A program made the translations under genes and the position numbers. This document shows positions 54,954-61,772 of a stretch of 64,000 nucleotides of DNA, piece by piece. The notes beneath the pieces were generated by a model, which saw only the letters and a program-made list of their open reading frames with translations, ran no database searches and was not told the DNA's origin. Location: contig NZ_VDEZ01000004.1 in the NCBI RefSeq assembly GCF_017922435.1, forward strand, positions 1-64,000, written 5' to 3'. Each line of letters starts with the position of its first letter. The first letter of the stretch is position 1. This stretch comes from Thalassospira sp. ER-Se-21-Dark (GTDB taxonomy: Bacteria; Pseudomonadota; Alphaproteobacteria; Rhodospirillales; Thalassospiraceae).

Positions 54954-55178
54954 CTAGCCCGCCTGGGCGGTGATCAGGGCAACAAGCTTTGACGTTGCTG
55001 TATTGGCAACCTGTTGCATGTTGCCTTGTGTCAGGGTTGCGTTTTCCATGGCGAGGCCGGTGGCATGTGAATGCGACTGCATGGCCATGGAAACTGCCTG
55101 TGCCGGGCTTTCACCCAGAATTTTGACGTTGGTCTGGGTGACAGCATCGGTAACTTGCGGGTTTACGATATCACTCAT
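54954..55178 (-). CDS. RebB family R-body protein, short form
   Basis: A 74-residue RebB protein: VNPQVTDAVTQTNVKILGES, PAQAVSMAMQSHSHATG, NATLTQGNMQQVANTAT. It is close to the 86-residue paralogue but lacks the Gly-rich tail. AAAGGACG precedes its ATG. Its start overlaps by 4 nt the stop of a possible acidic ORF upstream. Confidence 0.92.
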   Translation of the reverse strand: MSDIVNPQVTDAVTQTNVKILGESPAQAVSMAMQSHSHATGLAMENATLTQGNMQQVANTATSKLVALITAQAG

Positions 55179-55483
55179 GTTACGTCCTTTGTCTGTTCGC
55201 CCTGGGTGCTGGCGGCGTAGTCAAACTTTTCCGTGTAGTCCGATCCATCCCCCATAAACATTGGGTCTGGCTGGCCGAGCCACGAACTGGTTTCGGTGTT
55301 ATCTTGACCTTCACCTTTCGGGTCCCCGGATCCTTGTGAATCTGGGTCCTCAAAGGACACGGTATCCGCCCCCCCTGTCGCATCGAGGCCGTAGCAAGAT
55401 GCTATTTCCCCTTCGTCCCAGCCTGCTGTGCCGTAAAAAAATTTGGCTTGTTGTCCTGAACCGACAGGGTGGCTTTTGCGCAT
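55175..55483 (-). CDS. possible acidic protein within the reb cluster
   Basis: An open frame of up to 102 residues ending in ATGA overlap with the 74-residue RebB gene. The first 27 codons overlap the 3' end of the preceding RebB gene in another frame, so the true start is uncertain; a start after 55404 (for example a GTG near 55367) would give about 65 residues. Its composition is acidic and Gly/Ser/Asp-rich, like the extension of the 195-residue Reb protein. No family recognised. The coupling overlap is the main support. Confidence 0.42.
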   Translation of the reverse strand: MRKSHPVGSGQQAKFFYGTAGWDEGEIASCYGLDATGGADTVSFEDPDSQGSGDPKGEGQDNTETSSWLGQPDPMFMGDGSDYTEKFDYAASTQGEQTKDVT

Positions 55484-55680
55484 TCCATGGTGGTTGCAAG
55501 GCTGGCAACCGCCTGTTGCTGCTGTTCATTGACCATGTTGGCAAACAGGATTCCCTGCGCCTGGGCCTGCGACAGATAGGTCTGCATCGCGCCCATCGCC
55601 GGGCCATTGGCAATGACCGATGTGTTGGTCTGGGTGACGCTGTCTGTAATTTGTTCGTCGACTTCTTTCGGATTGCTCAT
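55402..55680 (-). CDS. RebB family R-body protein
   Basis: A 92-residue RebB protein: DEQITDSVTQTNTSVIANG, PAMGAMQTYLSQAQAQGILF, NMVNEQQQQAVASLATTM. It shares the AQAQGILFANMV block with the next paralogue rather than the AHS block of the long forms, so these two form a subgroup. The tail QDNKPNFFTAQQAGTKGK is unique. AAGGATC lies upstream of the ATG. Confidence 0.92.
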   Translation of the reverse strand: MSNPKEVDEQITDSVTQTNTSVIANGPAMGAMQTYLSQAQAQGILFANMVNEQQQQAVASLATTMECAKATLSVQDNKPNFFTAQQAGTKGK

Positions 55681-55694
55681 CGGGGTGATCCTTA

Positions 55695-55991
55695 CTAACT
55701 ACGACGTTTCATCATTTGCAGAATGCTCTGGGTCATGGTCGTCATGCCGATCATGGCATTTTGCTTTTGGGCCGAAACCATGTTCGCCATCAGGATGTTC
55801 TGCGATTGCGCCTGACCCATCATGGATTGCAACGCGGCGTAGCCCGGACCGGCCCCCATCGTGGCAACATTGGTTTGGGCAACGCTGTCAGTGATCTGAT
55901 CTGAAACCGAGCACTGATGATCATCTTCATGGTGACTGGCGGGGTGGTGCTGGGATTTCTTGCCGTCTTGCTCAGGTGGTGCCGATGGCAT
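55695..55991 (-). CDS. RebB family R-body protein with His-rich N-terminus
   Basis: A 98-residue RebB protein. Residues 1-28 form an extension rich in His and acidic residues (KKSQHHPASHHEDDHQ). The RebB domain follows: VSDQITDSVAQTNVATMGAG, PGYAALQSMMGQAQSQNILMA. The ATG at 55991 has AAGGAG at good spacing; a longer open frame to 56399 has no homology. The His cluster is notable because R-body extension in Caedibacter is triggered by acid, but a link is speculation. Its stop lies 14 nt before the next reb start. Confidence 0.92.
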   Translation of the reverse strand: MPSAPPEQDGKKSQHHPASHHEDDHQCSVSDQITDSVAQTNVATMGAGPGYAALQSMMGQAQSQNILMANMVSAQKQNAMIGMTTMTQSILQMMKRRS

Positions 55992-56054
55992 GTCCGTCTC
56001 CTTGGCTGGCGGAAGTGGTGCGTATCGTGATGACGTGCGGCTCTGGCATTTGTG

Positions 56055-56088
56055 AAAGAAAAGCCCGGCAAGCGCATGCATGCCGGGC
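56055..56088 (-). terminator. intercistronic terminator-like hairpin in reb cluster
   Basis: GCCCGGCA (56063-56070) pairs with TGCCGGGC (56081-56088). On the minus strand it is followed by TTTTCTTTC, so it follows the 111-residue RebB gene and should end or attenuate transcription into the five or so reb genes downstream. Confidence 0.8.
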
Positions 56089-56118
56089 GGTGTTTGGCGG
56101 CGAAACCATTCTTTGATG

Positions 56119-56454
56119 TTAAGACACGGCCGTACCGGTCGTGGCCTTAAGAGCCGACAACAGCGAAAGCATATTGTCGGGAACGTCGCTTGCGGCGAGT
56201 TTCGAGGTCGCAACGGCCCCCGCCATGGTGTTGACAGAGTAGACCTGGATGACGCCCTGATTGGTGGCCGCCTGAGAGGAAATGCCCACCTGATGCTGGC
56301 TGCTGACAGCGTTCTCATAGAGAATGCCATGAGAATGCGCCAGCGACTGGTAAAGCGAGCCCATGGCCATTGCCGGCGCATCACCCATGACCTCGACATT
56401 GGCTTGGGTGACGGCGTCGGTAATCATACCATTGACCGGAGTGTTATCAGCCAT
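56119..56454 (-). CDS. RebB family R-body protein, long form (tandem copy C)
   Basis: A 111-residue RebB protein: VNGMITDAVTQANVEVMGDA, PAMAMGSLYQSLAHSHGILY, QAATNQGVIQVYSVNTMAGA, then SDVPDNMLSLLSALKATTG. It is a near-copy of the two genes before it and belongs to the 557-bp tandem array. AGGAGATACACA precedes its ATG. Many His/Ser changes near residue 40 (AHSHGILYEN, SSQHQVG) set it apart from its twins. Confidence 0.94.
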   Translation of the reverse strand: MADNTPVNGMITDAVTQANVEVMGDAPAMAMGSLYQSLAHSHGILYENAVSSQHQVGISSQAATNQGVIQVYSVNTMAGAVATSKLAASDVPDNMLSLLSALKATTGTAVS

Positions 56455-56611
56455 TGTGTATCTCCTGGTTACCTAAAGAAGTGCCGGATGGAACGTAAGG
56501 CCCCGAACCGACCCTTTCCGCATGTCCTGCGGTCAGACAGATGACGGGGGACTTGGTGTCTTGTGACGATGGGCTGGCAAAAACTTGGATTGCTTGCAGA
56601 ACCGTCGCCAC

Positions 56612-56649
56612 AATGAAAACGGGCGGTCGCAGATCAATACGACCGCCCG
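56612..56649 (-). terminator. intercistronic hairpin between tandem reb copies B and C
   Basis: CGGGCGGTCG (56620-56629) pairs with CGACCGCCCG (56640-56649), a perfect 10-bp stem with a 10-nt loop; on the minus strand GTTTTCATT follows. It lies 39 nt past the stop of the 107-residue gene. Confidence 0.75.
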
Positions 56650-56688
56650 GTGTGATATTGGCTGGACGGGCCGGAACCCTGATCAAAA

Positions 56689-57012
56689 TCAGTTTCGGGT
56701 TGCCTGAAGCGTCGTCAGAAGCGTCAGCATATTGTCGGGCACATCGCTTTTGGCGATCTTGGCGGTCCCGACAGCCCCCGCCATCGTGTCAACCGAATAG
56801 ATCTGCAGGATGCCCTGATTGGTCGCGGCCTGCGAGGTGATGCCGTTCTGCTGCTGGGCGCTGACGGCGTTCTGATACAGGATGCCCGTCGAATGAGCGA
56901 GGGACTGGAAGATCGAACCCATCGCCATTGCCGGGGCGTCGCCCAGAACTTTCACGTTCGCCTGGGTCACGGCATCTGTGATCTGACCATTTAGCGGAGT
57001 GTTATCAGCCAC
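56689..57012 (-). CDS. RebB family R-body protein, long form (tandem copy B)
   Basis: A 107-residue RebB protein: LNGQITDAVTQANVKVLGDA, PAMAMGSIFQSLAHSTGILY, QAATNQGILQIYSVDTMAGA, SDVPDNMLTLLTTLQATRN. The start is GTG, with AGGAGATAAACA upstream. It differs from copy A at few positions. Part of the tandem array; hairpins lie on both sides. Confidence 0.94.
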   Translation of the reverse strand: MADNTPLNGQITDAVTQANVKVLGDAPAMAMGSIFQSLAHSTGILYQNAVSAQQQNGITSQAATNQGILQIYSVDTMAGAVGTAKIAKSDVPDNMLTLLTTLQATRN

Positions 57013-57172
57013 TGTTTATCTCCTGTTTGCCTAGGGAAATGCTGGAAGGAAGAGATGTTCCAAGCCAGCCACTTTGCGTGTGTTGCGGTCAGACAGATGA
57101 CGGGGGGCTTGGCGTCTTGTGACGCAGGGCCTTGCAAAAGAACGGATTGTTTTAGGTAGTCTTGACCAAATG

Positions 57173-57210
57173 AAATCGGGCGATCGCTGATGATTGCGAC
57201 CGCCCGATTT
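57173..57210 (-). terminator. intercistronic hairpin between tandem reb copies A and B
   Basis: A 15-bp stem with one mismatch (57173-57187 with 57196-57210) around an 8-nt loop, GC-rich in the middle; on the minus strand only a weak T-rich tail (TTTCATTTGG) follows. It occupies the same relative position as the hairpin at 56612, so it was duplicated with the array. Confidence 0.7.
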
Positions 57211-57244
57211 GAAACTGGCTTTGGGGCCAAAGATGTTTTGAAAA

Positions 57245-57568
57245 TCAGCCCTTGGTTGCCTGAAGAGCGGTAAGAAGCGACAGCATGTTGTCGGGAACGT
57301 CGCTTTTGGCAATTTTGGAGGTCGCAACAGAGTCTGCCATCGTGTCGACCGAATAGATCTGGATGACGCCCTGGTTGGTTGCGGCCTGCGAGGTGATGCC
57401 GATCTGCTGCTGTGCGCTGACGGCGTTTTCATAAAGAATGCCGGTGGAATGTGCGAGGGACTGGAAGATCGAGCCCATTGCCATTGCCGGGGCGTCGCCC
57501 AGAACTTTCACGTTAGCCTGGGTGACTGCATCAGTGATCTGACCATTTACCGGGGTCGGAATCGCCAT
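57245..57568 (-). CDS. RebB family R-body protein, long form (tandem copy A)
   Basis: A 107-residue RebB protein, first reb structural gene after the sigma factor: PTPVNGQITDAVTQANVKVL, PAMAMGSIFQSLAHSTGILY, QAATNQGVIQIYSVDTMADS, SDVPDNMLSLLTALQATKG. GAAGGAG precedes its ATG. It closely resembles known R-body major subunits. The 154 bp before it should hold the main reb promoter. Confidence 0.95.
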   Translation of the reverse strand: MAIPTPVNGQITDAVTQANVKVLGDAPAMAMGSIFQSLAHSTGILYENAVSAQQQIGITSQAATNQGVIQIYSVDTMADSVATSKIAKSDVPDNMLSLLTALQATKG

Positions 57569-57722
57569 TGTAAAGTCTCCTTCGTTACGCTTTGCGGTGT
57601 GCTGCTTGCTGTTGTGTTTCTGTCGGGGTTTCGCCGTCCCGTTTTCAGTCTATCGACGCTGGCGGTGTATCGTTGTGACGCGTCTTTTTTGCGAGTTGGT
57701 CGTTTTTTTTACGCACGTATTC

Positions 57723-58949
57723 TTATTGAATGCCCGAAGCCCTGAGGTGTTCGCGGGCAAGCTGAACACGCTTGCGCACCGCGCAGTTGCTTAAGCCCAG
57801 GGCCGCTGCAATTTCGTCATAGGTGCGGTCCTGAACACAGCGCATCAAAAGCGGCTTGCGCAGTTTTTCCTGCATCTCAAGAAGGGCGGCTTCGAGCTGA
57901 TCAAGTTTTTCACCAGCGAGATATGATTCCTCGGGGCTTGGTGTGATCGGCGCTGTCATCGGGGAGGCCGGGGTATCTGCCGCCCCGTGGGTTTCTTCGC
58001 GATATTCCGCCTTGCGCCGGTTTTGCCTGTGCAAATCAATGCAGGCGTTATGGACAATGCGCGACAGCCAGGCGCGATGATTGCGGATTTCATCCATCGA
58101 TTCTTCGAATTTGGTCGATGCCTTGACCATGGCCTCGGACAGCGCATCTTGCGCATCATCCATATTGCCTGACATCAGTTTCAGGCATTGCTTCAAAAGC
58201 GTGTCTTGCTGATCAATCCACAGCGGCCAGAAATTTGGTGCCGCCGGGCCCAAATCTGCATCCGGTTGCGGATGCGTGGATTGTGAATAGGAGTATTGCC
58301 CGTCATCGGGGGCATTTGGTGTCTCCGGTGCCGTCGGTGTTTGCGGGACAGGGACATGTGGCACCGGTTGGCGCAATGTCGGGCTTTCTGCCCCCGGCAC
58401 CAGACCACGCAGGATATCAAGCGGGTCGGTCGGTGTGCCGCCAGGCGTGCCAAGCGCACCGGCAATGATGTCTTCGGGGCTCGGGCCGCTCCGCGATGGT
58501 TCAAGGCCCGGGAAGCCTGCCAGCGGGTTGAAGTCTGCCGGGTAACCGGGCGGCGGGCTGTATCGCGGCTGGCCCTGGTTTGTTGCTGTGCCGGGGGTTG
58601 CGGTTGCGGCGGGGCGGGTGTCTGCCGGTTTTACCGGTTCTGCCGCAGGTGCCATCGATTGCATGATGGCGCGTGCATCAAGGGCGCTACTTGCCGGGGG
58701 CGTCAATCTGTCGTGACCGGCCTTTTGATCGGCTTCTTGATCTCCGGGGTCGTCGACTGCGGCAAGCTTTGCCAGATAATCTTCGGCAATGCGGGCCCGT
58801 TGTTCGGGTTTTAACCGGGACCAGATTGACGTCACCTTGTCATCATCACCCAACGCCAGCGACAGGCTTTGTTCAAGACTTTTGGCAAAGCTGATCTCGG
58901 CTTCTGTCAGGGTTGCCTCATCCTGCGGACTGTTCTTTTCGTTCTGCAC
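57723..58949 (-). CDS. sigma-70-family (ECF-like) sigma factor with Pro-rich N-terminal extension
   Basis: A 408-residue protein whose last ~165 residues are an ECF-like sigma factor. Region 2 is MSGNMDDAQDALSEAMVKAS to WLSRIVHNACIDLHRQNRRK; region 4 is LRKPLLMRCVQDRTYDEIAA then LGLSNCAVRKRVQLAREHLR. The first ~240 residues are a low-complexity Pro/Ala/Gly/Asp-rich extension, with an acidic helix at the start, unusual for an ECF factor. A GTG start at 58949 is preferred because GGAGGGG lies six bases upstream; ATGs at 58982 and 59009 lack a Shine-Dalgarno. Placed directly ahead of the reb genes, it very likely controls them. Confidence 0.88.
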   Translation of the reverse strand: MQNEKNSPQDEATLTEAEISFAKSLEQSLSLALGDDDKVTSIWSRLKPEQRARIAEDYLAKLAAVDDPGDQEADQKAGHDRLTPPASSALDARAIMQSMAPAAEPVKPADTRPAATATPGTATNQGQPRYSPPPGYPADFNPLAGFPGLEPSRSGPSPEDIIAGALGTPGGTPTDPLDILRGLVPGAESPTLRQPVPHVPVPQTPTAPETPNAPDDGQYSYSQSTHPQPDADLGPAAPNFWPLWIDQQDTLLKQCLKLMSGNMDDAQDALSEAMVKASTKFEESMDEIRNHRAWLSRIVHNACIDLHRQNRRKAEYREETHGAADTPASPMTAPITPSPEESYLAGEKLDQLEAALLEMQEKLRKPLLMRCVQDRTYDEIAAALGLSNCAVRKRVQLAREHLRASGIQ

Positions 58950-59192
58950 TATGGACCCCTCCGGTTGATTGAATACAACCATAGGCTGATTAAGTTTTGC
59001 GGTAATCATTATGACGTAGCCGCAAAGAAATTGTGAATAAAAGTTTATATACATCCTATGGTTGTGTTTTCGTGCGCAACGGCGCAGCCGTCGCGATGCG
59101 GGCTGAGGATAGGTTGGGGACAGATCGTCGCGCGTTGACGCGCTTGTTATTGGCGTTGATGTTCCGGGCCAGGCCCGGTGGTAAACATCCAG
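58950..59192 (-). promoter_or_regulatory. upstream region of the reb sigma gene
   Basis: 243 bp between the 166-residue gene and the sigma gene. AT-rich near 58990-59060, then GC-rich with short dyads, including CCGGGCC/GGCCCGG around 59168-59182 just past the upstream stop. It likely contains the sigma gene's own promoter and perhaps a weak terminator. No consensus promoter is called. Confidence 0.4.
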
Positions 59193-59693
59193 CTAGGTCT
59201 TTTTGCCGGATGTCTTTTGTGGGGGCGCGGGATTTGAAGGCTGGGGATTTTGGTCCTTTGTCGGATCCCGTGGTGGGAAGGCTTCGGCAAGGGCGGTTTC
59301 CACCTTCTCGGACAAGGCCTGCATGCGCAAGTCAATCTCGCGTGCGATGATGTTACGGATTTCATTGGCGATATCGAACATCACCTGCTGGCCGTTTTGC
59401 ATGTTTGGATCCGATGCCATATGCGGTGCCCCTTGTTGTGCCGCCTGAGGATGCGGGGTGGCTTGCCCTGTTTGCTGGCTGCCGATTGCGGGCTGCGGGG
59501 CCTGTGCGCCGGATTTCACGTTTTCGGCATGATTGGAAATGGTCTGTTTTTGATCAAGAACCTGGGCACGGGCCCGTTCGGCGGCTTGCGCCATGGCCTG
59601 CTGGGTTGCCAGATATTCCTGATTGAACGCCTTCCGGACCGCGTCCTTGCGATCACTTGCCGTGGTCACATCGTTTTGCGCTTGCCCGGTCAT
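59193..59693 (-). CDS. reb-associated protein of unknown function, coiled-coil
   Basis: A 166-residue soluble protein. Residues about 15-55 are a charged Ala/Gln-rich helix (KDAVRKAFNQEYLATQQAMA), 60-95 are Gln/Pro/His-rich, and 100-140 form an amphipathic helix (MFDIANEIRNIIAREIDLRM, likely coiled coil). The tail is Pro/Lys-rich. No family recognised. Its ATG overlaps the stop of the 526-residue gene (TGATG), so the two are coupled. Its place ahead of the sigma gene suggests a role in R-body regulation or assembly. Confidence 0.78.
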   Translation of the reverse strand: MTGQAQNDVTTASDRKDAVRKAFNQEYLATQQAMAQAAERARAQVLDQKQTISNHAENVKSGAQAPQPAIGSQQTGQATPHPQAAQQGAPHMASDPNMQNGQQVMFDIANEIRNIIAREIDLRMQALSEKVETALAEAFPPRDPTKDQNPQPSNPAPPQKTSGKKT

Positions 59694-61273
59694 CAGCTGC
59701 CTCCTTTGCTGCTGCCAGCGTTACCTGCATTACCTGTGTTCGCGCTCTTGCCTTTGGCTGTGCTCGGTGACGATTTGGCATTGCCGCTGCTGCTGGTGTT
59801 GCTGCTGCTGTCGGCGTCACCATCATCAGCATCACCCGGATCGGATGTTTTTGCCGCTGCATTGGATTTCGGGGCTGTGGCTGTGGCAGGTGTGGTTGCG
59901 GTTGCCGTTGAAGATTTGTCGGCATCAAGCATAAAGGCCGGTGGCAAAAAGCCGTATTTCTTAAGATCGGCGACCTCGGGGTCGGTCGGCATGCCAGTCA
60001 GGCAGGTCTCAAGCCGCCCTCTGCTATCGGAAATCATGCTGGCAGCCCGGCAGGCCGATTGATCATGCTGGGCGTTGCAGCTCAGGATCGCGGTCGGTGT
60101 GCTGGTTCTGGCCTGGGTCATCAATTGTGCGGTGACGTCAAAGCTGGTCTCGGCCTGATAACGCACCAGAACAACCAGGCCGGCCCCCTTGTCACCTTCG
60201 CTGGGCGGGGTGATTTGCACCCAGAACGGAATGCTCGAATTGGGGGCGACCACCACATTTCCCGCTACGATCGGGCTTGGCAGGGTGCCGACATATTCCA
60301 GATGGATCGGCACCGGCGCCCGATCGGCAAAGATCAGGCGGATCAACGCCACATCCGGGGTTGCTTCACTGCCCGTCGCGCCAACCGTCTGTTCAAGGTG
60401 GATGGCATGCGGTGCACCGCCATAAATCGGTACTTCGGACATCTGGGGGGCAGCGCCATCGGCATCGATTGCATCAAACAGAAGTGCGCGCAATTGTGAC
60501 GGGGCCGCGTTCGGTGCCGTAACAGAAAGTTCGGACTGCGCATCTGTTGATGTGCCGACATGCAAAGACCATTTGCACAAGGATTTTGGCACATCCGGTG
60601 CCAGCATTTTCGCAGAAATGGCTGTTTGTGCACTGGTCTTGGTCGGCGACAGGGGATAGCCCTGTTCCATGCTGATCGCCCAGTCGGGCGTATCGGCTGT
60701 GGTGTCTGCCTTGCCCTGCAGGGTCGGCATGGCGGTGCGGAACATGTCATCACGGATGACGGGGCCGGTCATGTCGGTTGTGCTGCCGTCCGCGTGGATC
60801 GTGGTTACGCCCCATTGCGCGTCCGTAGAACTGCCCGGGGTGCCAGACTGGGTATTTGTGGCAGCCGAACCACTGTCAGTACTATACCAAGGGTCCATGG
60901 TTTCAAGCGGGCCGGTGTAGCCTTCCGTCGGGGCACTTGCGGTTGTTGGGGTTGGCGATGACGTCCCGCCATCAAGCAGATAGCGTTGAATGATCTGGAA
61001 CGCGGTTTCCATTGGTTGTGACTGCTGTGATGGTTGAGTCTGACTGCCCGATGCGGCTTGCTCAAAGCCCGGCAGGCCAAAGTCACGGCAAAGGGCTGCC
61101 ATCATGTCAACGGCGGCCTGTTCGGAGCTGATCGCGTCCGGGGCTTCGGTTGGTTCGCGCAGATTGTTTTCGGCATCTGCCGCACCGGCCTCCGATGACG
61201 GTTGCCCGTTATCGGAATTGGCGCTGGATTTGGTCGAAGCCTTGGCTGGTTTGGGCGCGTCACTATCGGTCAT
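59693..61273 (-). CDS. reb-associated large protein of unknown function
   Basis: A 526-residue protein with disordered Ser/Ala/Asp-rich ends. The N-terminal ~180 residues are low complexity; the core about 215-430 looks globular and beta-rich (IPFWVQITPPSEGDKGAGLV, VVLVRYQAETSFDVTAQL), then a Cys-containing helical segment (SCNAQHDQSACRAASMI). The last 60 residues are Ser/Gly/Asn repeats. No signal peptide or catalytic motif is seen. It is the first gene of the presumed reb operon. The ATG at 61273 has GGGGAG upstream; a TTG at 61288 is less likely. Confidence 0.78.
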   Translation of the reverse strand: MTDSDAPKPAKASTKSSANSDNGQPSSEAGAADAENNLREPTEAPDAISSEQAAVDMMAALCRDFGLPGFEQAASGSQTQPSQQSQPMETAFQIIQRYLLDGGTSSPTPTTASAPTEGYTGPLETMDPWYSTDSGSAATNTQSGTPGSSTDAQWGVTTIHADGSTTDMTGPVIRDDMFRTAMPTLQGKADTTADTPDWAISMEQGYPLSPTKTSAQTAISAKMLAPDVPKSLCKWSLHVGTSTDAQSELSVTAPNAAPSQLRALLFDAIDADGAAPQMSEVPIYGGAPHAIHLEQTVGATGSEATPDVALIRLIFADRAPVPIHLEYVGTLPSPIVAGNVVVAPNSSIPFWVQITPPSEGDKGAGLVVLVRYQAETSFDVTAQLMTQARTSTPTAILSCNAQHDQSACRAASMISDSRGRLETCLTGMPTDPEVADLKKYGFLPPAFMLDADKSSTATATTPATATAPKSNAAAKTSDPGDADDGDADSSSNTSSSGNAKSSPSTAKGKSANTGNAGNAGSSKGGS

Positions 61274-61449
61274 GCCTGCACTCCCCAATGGTGTCTTGCA
61301 ACACTCAAAAGGGCCGCCATCATGCCGCCCCTGATCTGCAAGAAGTTATAACGGTTCCTTGCAAACAGACGGGGTGGGGAGTGGAATGTGAAAAGATCGC
61401 GCCGAAATTGCATCGCGCGAAGTCGCAAACCAGGGCCTTGAAACACAAA

Positions 61450-61496
61450 ACCCGCCAAAGATGCAGCAGGCTGCGTCTTGGCGGGTCTTTGTTTTA
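61450..61496. terminator. terminator downstream of tRNA-Thr
   Basis: A long GC-rich stem (ACCCGCCAA... / ...TTGGCGGGT with inner GCAGC/GCTGC pairing) spans 61450-61486. T-rich tails follow on both strands. It lies just past the tRNA-Thr 3' end in its direction of transcription. Confidence 0.82.
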
Positions 61497-61501
61497 CAAA
61501 A

Positions 61502-61577
61502 TGGTGCTGGTGATAGGATTTGAACCTACGACCTACGCATTACGAATGCGCCGCTCTACCAGCTGAGCTACACCAGC
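61502..61577 (-). tRNA. tRNA-Thr (CGT)
   Basis: A 76-nt cloverleaf on the minus strand including encoded CCA. The acceptor stem is GCTGGTG/CACCAGC; the anticodon loop is TTCGTAA with anticodon CGT, reading ACG; the T-arm is GTAGGTTCAAATCC-like. It is followed by a strong terminator and flanks the reb locus. Confidence 0.95.
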
Positions 61578-61772
61578 ACGATTCATTTTGTGGCGCGGAA
61601 AATACGGACAATCACCCGCCTTGGCAAGAGGTTTGTTGTTCTTTTTGCCAACAAGTGCCGGACTTTCAGCCATGCCCTGAAATCAGGACAGAGACACACA
61701 ATATCACATTGACCATGCTGTGATTATCCGGCTTAGATGTGCGCGATCAAAATTCATGTGCGGGGGCAAATC

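Larger units (their letters stand above)
56119..57568 (-). repeat. tandem duplication of a ~557-bp reb gene + spacer unit
   Basis: The three long RebB genes start at 57568, 57012 and 56454, spacings 556 and 558 bp. The non-coding spacers are also alike: 57084-57124 and 56528-56568 match at 39 of 41 positions and lie exactly 556 bp apart, and each spacer ends in a GGGCGGTCG-type hairpin. So gene and spacer were duplicated together. Confidence 0.88.

Noticed and set aside
55992-56399. N-terminal extension of the His-tailed RebB gene
   Set aside because: The Arg/Trp-rich extension is out-of-frame translation of the neighbouring reb gene; a Shine-Dalgarno and ATG at 55991 give a normal RebB start.
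61353-61358. GGAACC (minus strand) as a possible EcfG -35 element for the reb operon
   Set aside because: No matching -10 element (CGTT at 16-17 bp spacing) follows.
61150-61566. 138-residue open frame running into the tRNA-Thr gene (contains VIGFEPTTYALR)
   Set aside because: The recognisable part is antisense translation of the tRNA, and the rest is antisense to the reb-associated gene and terminator.
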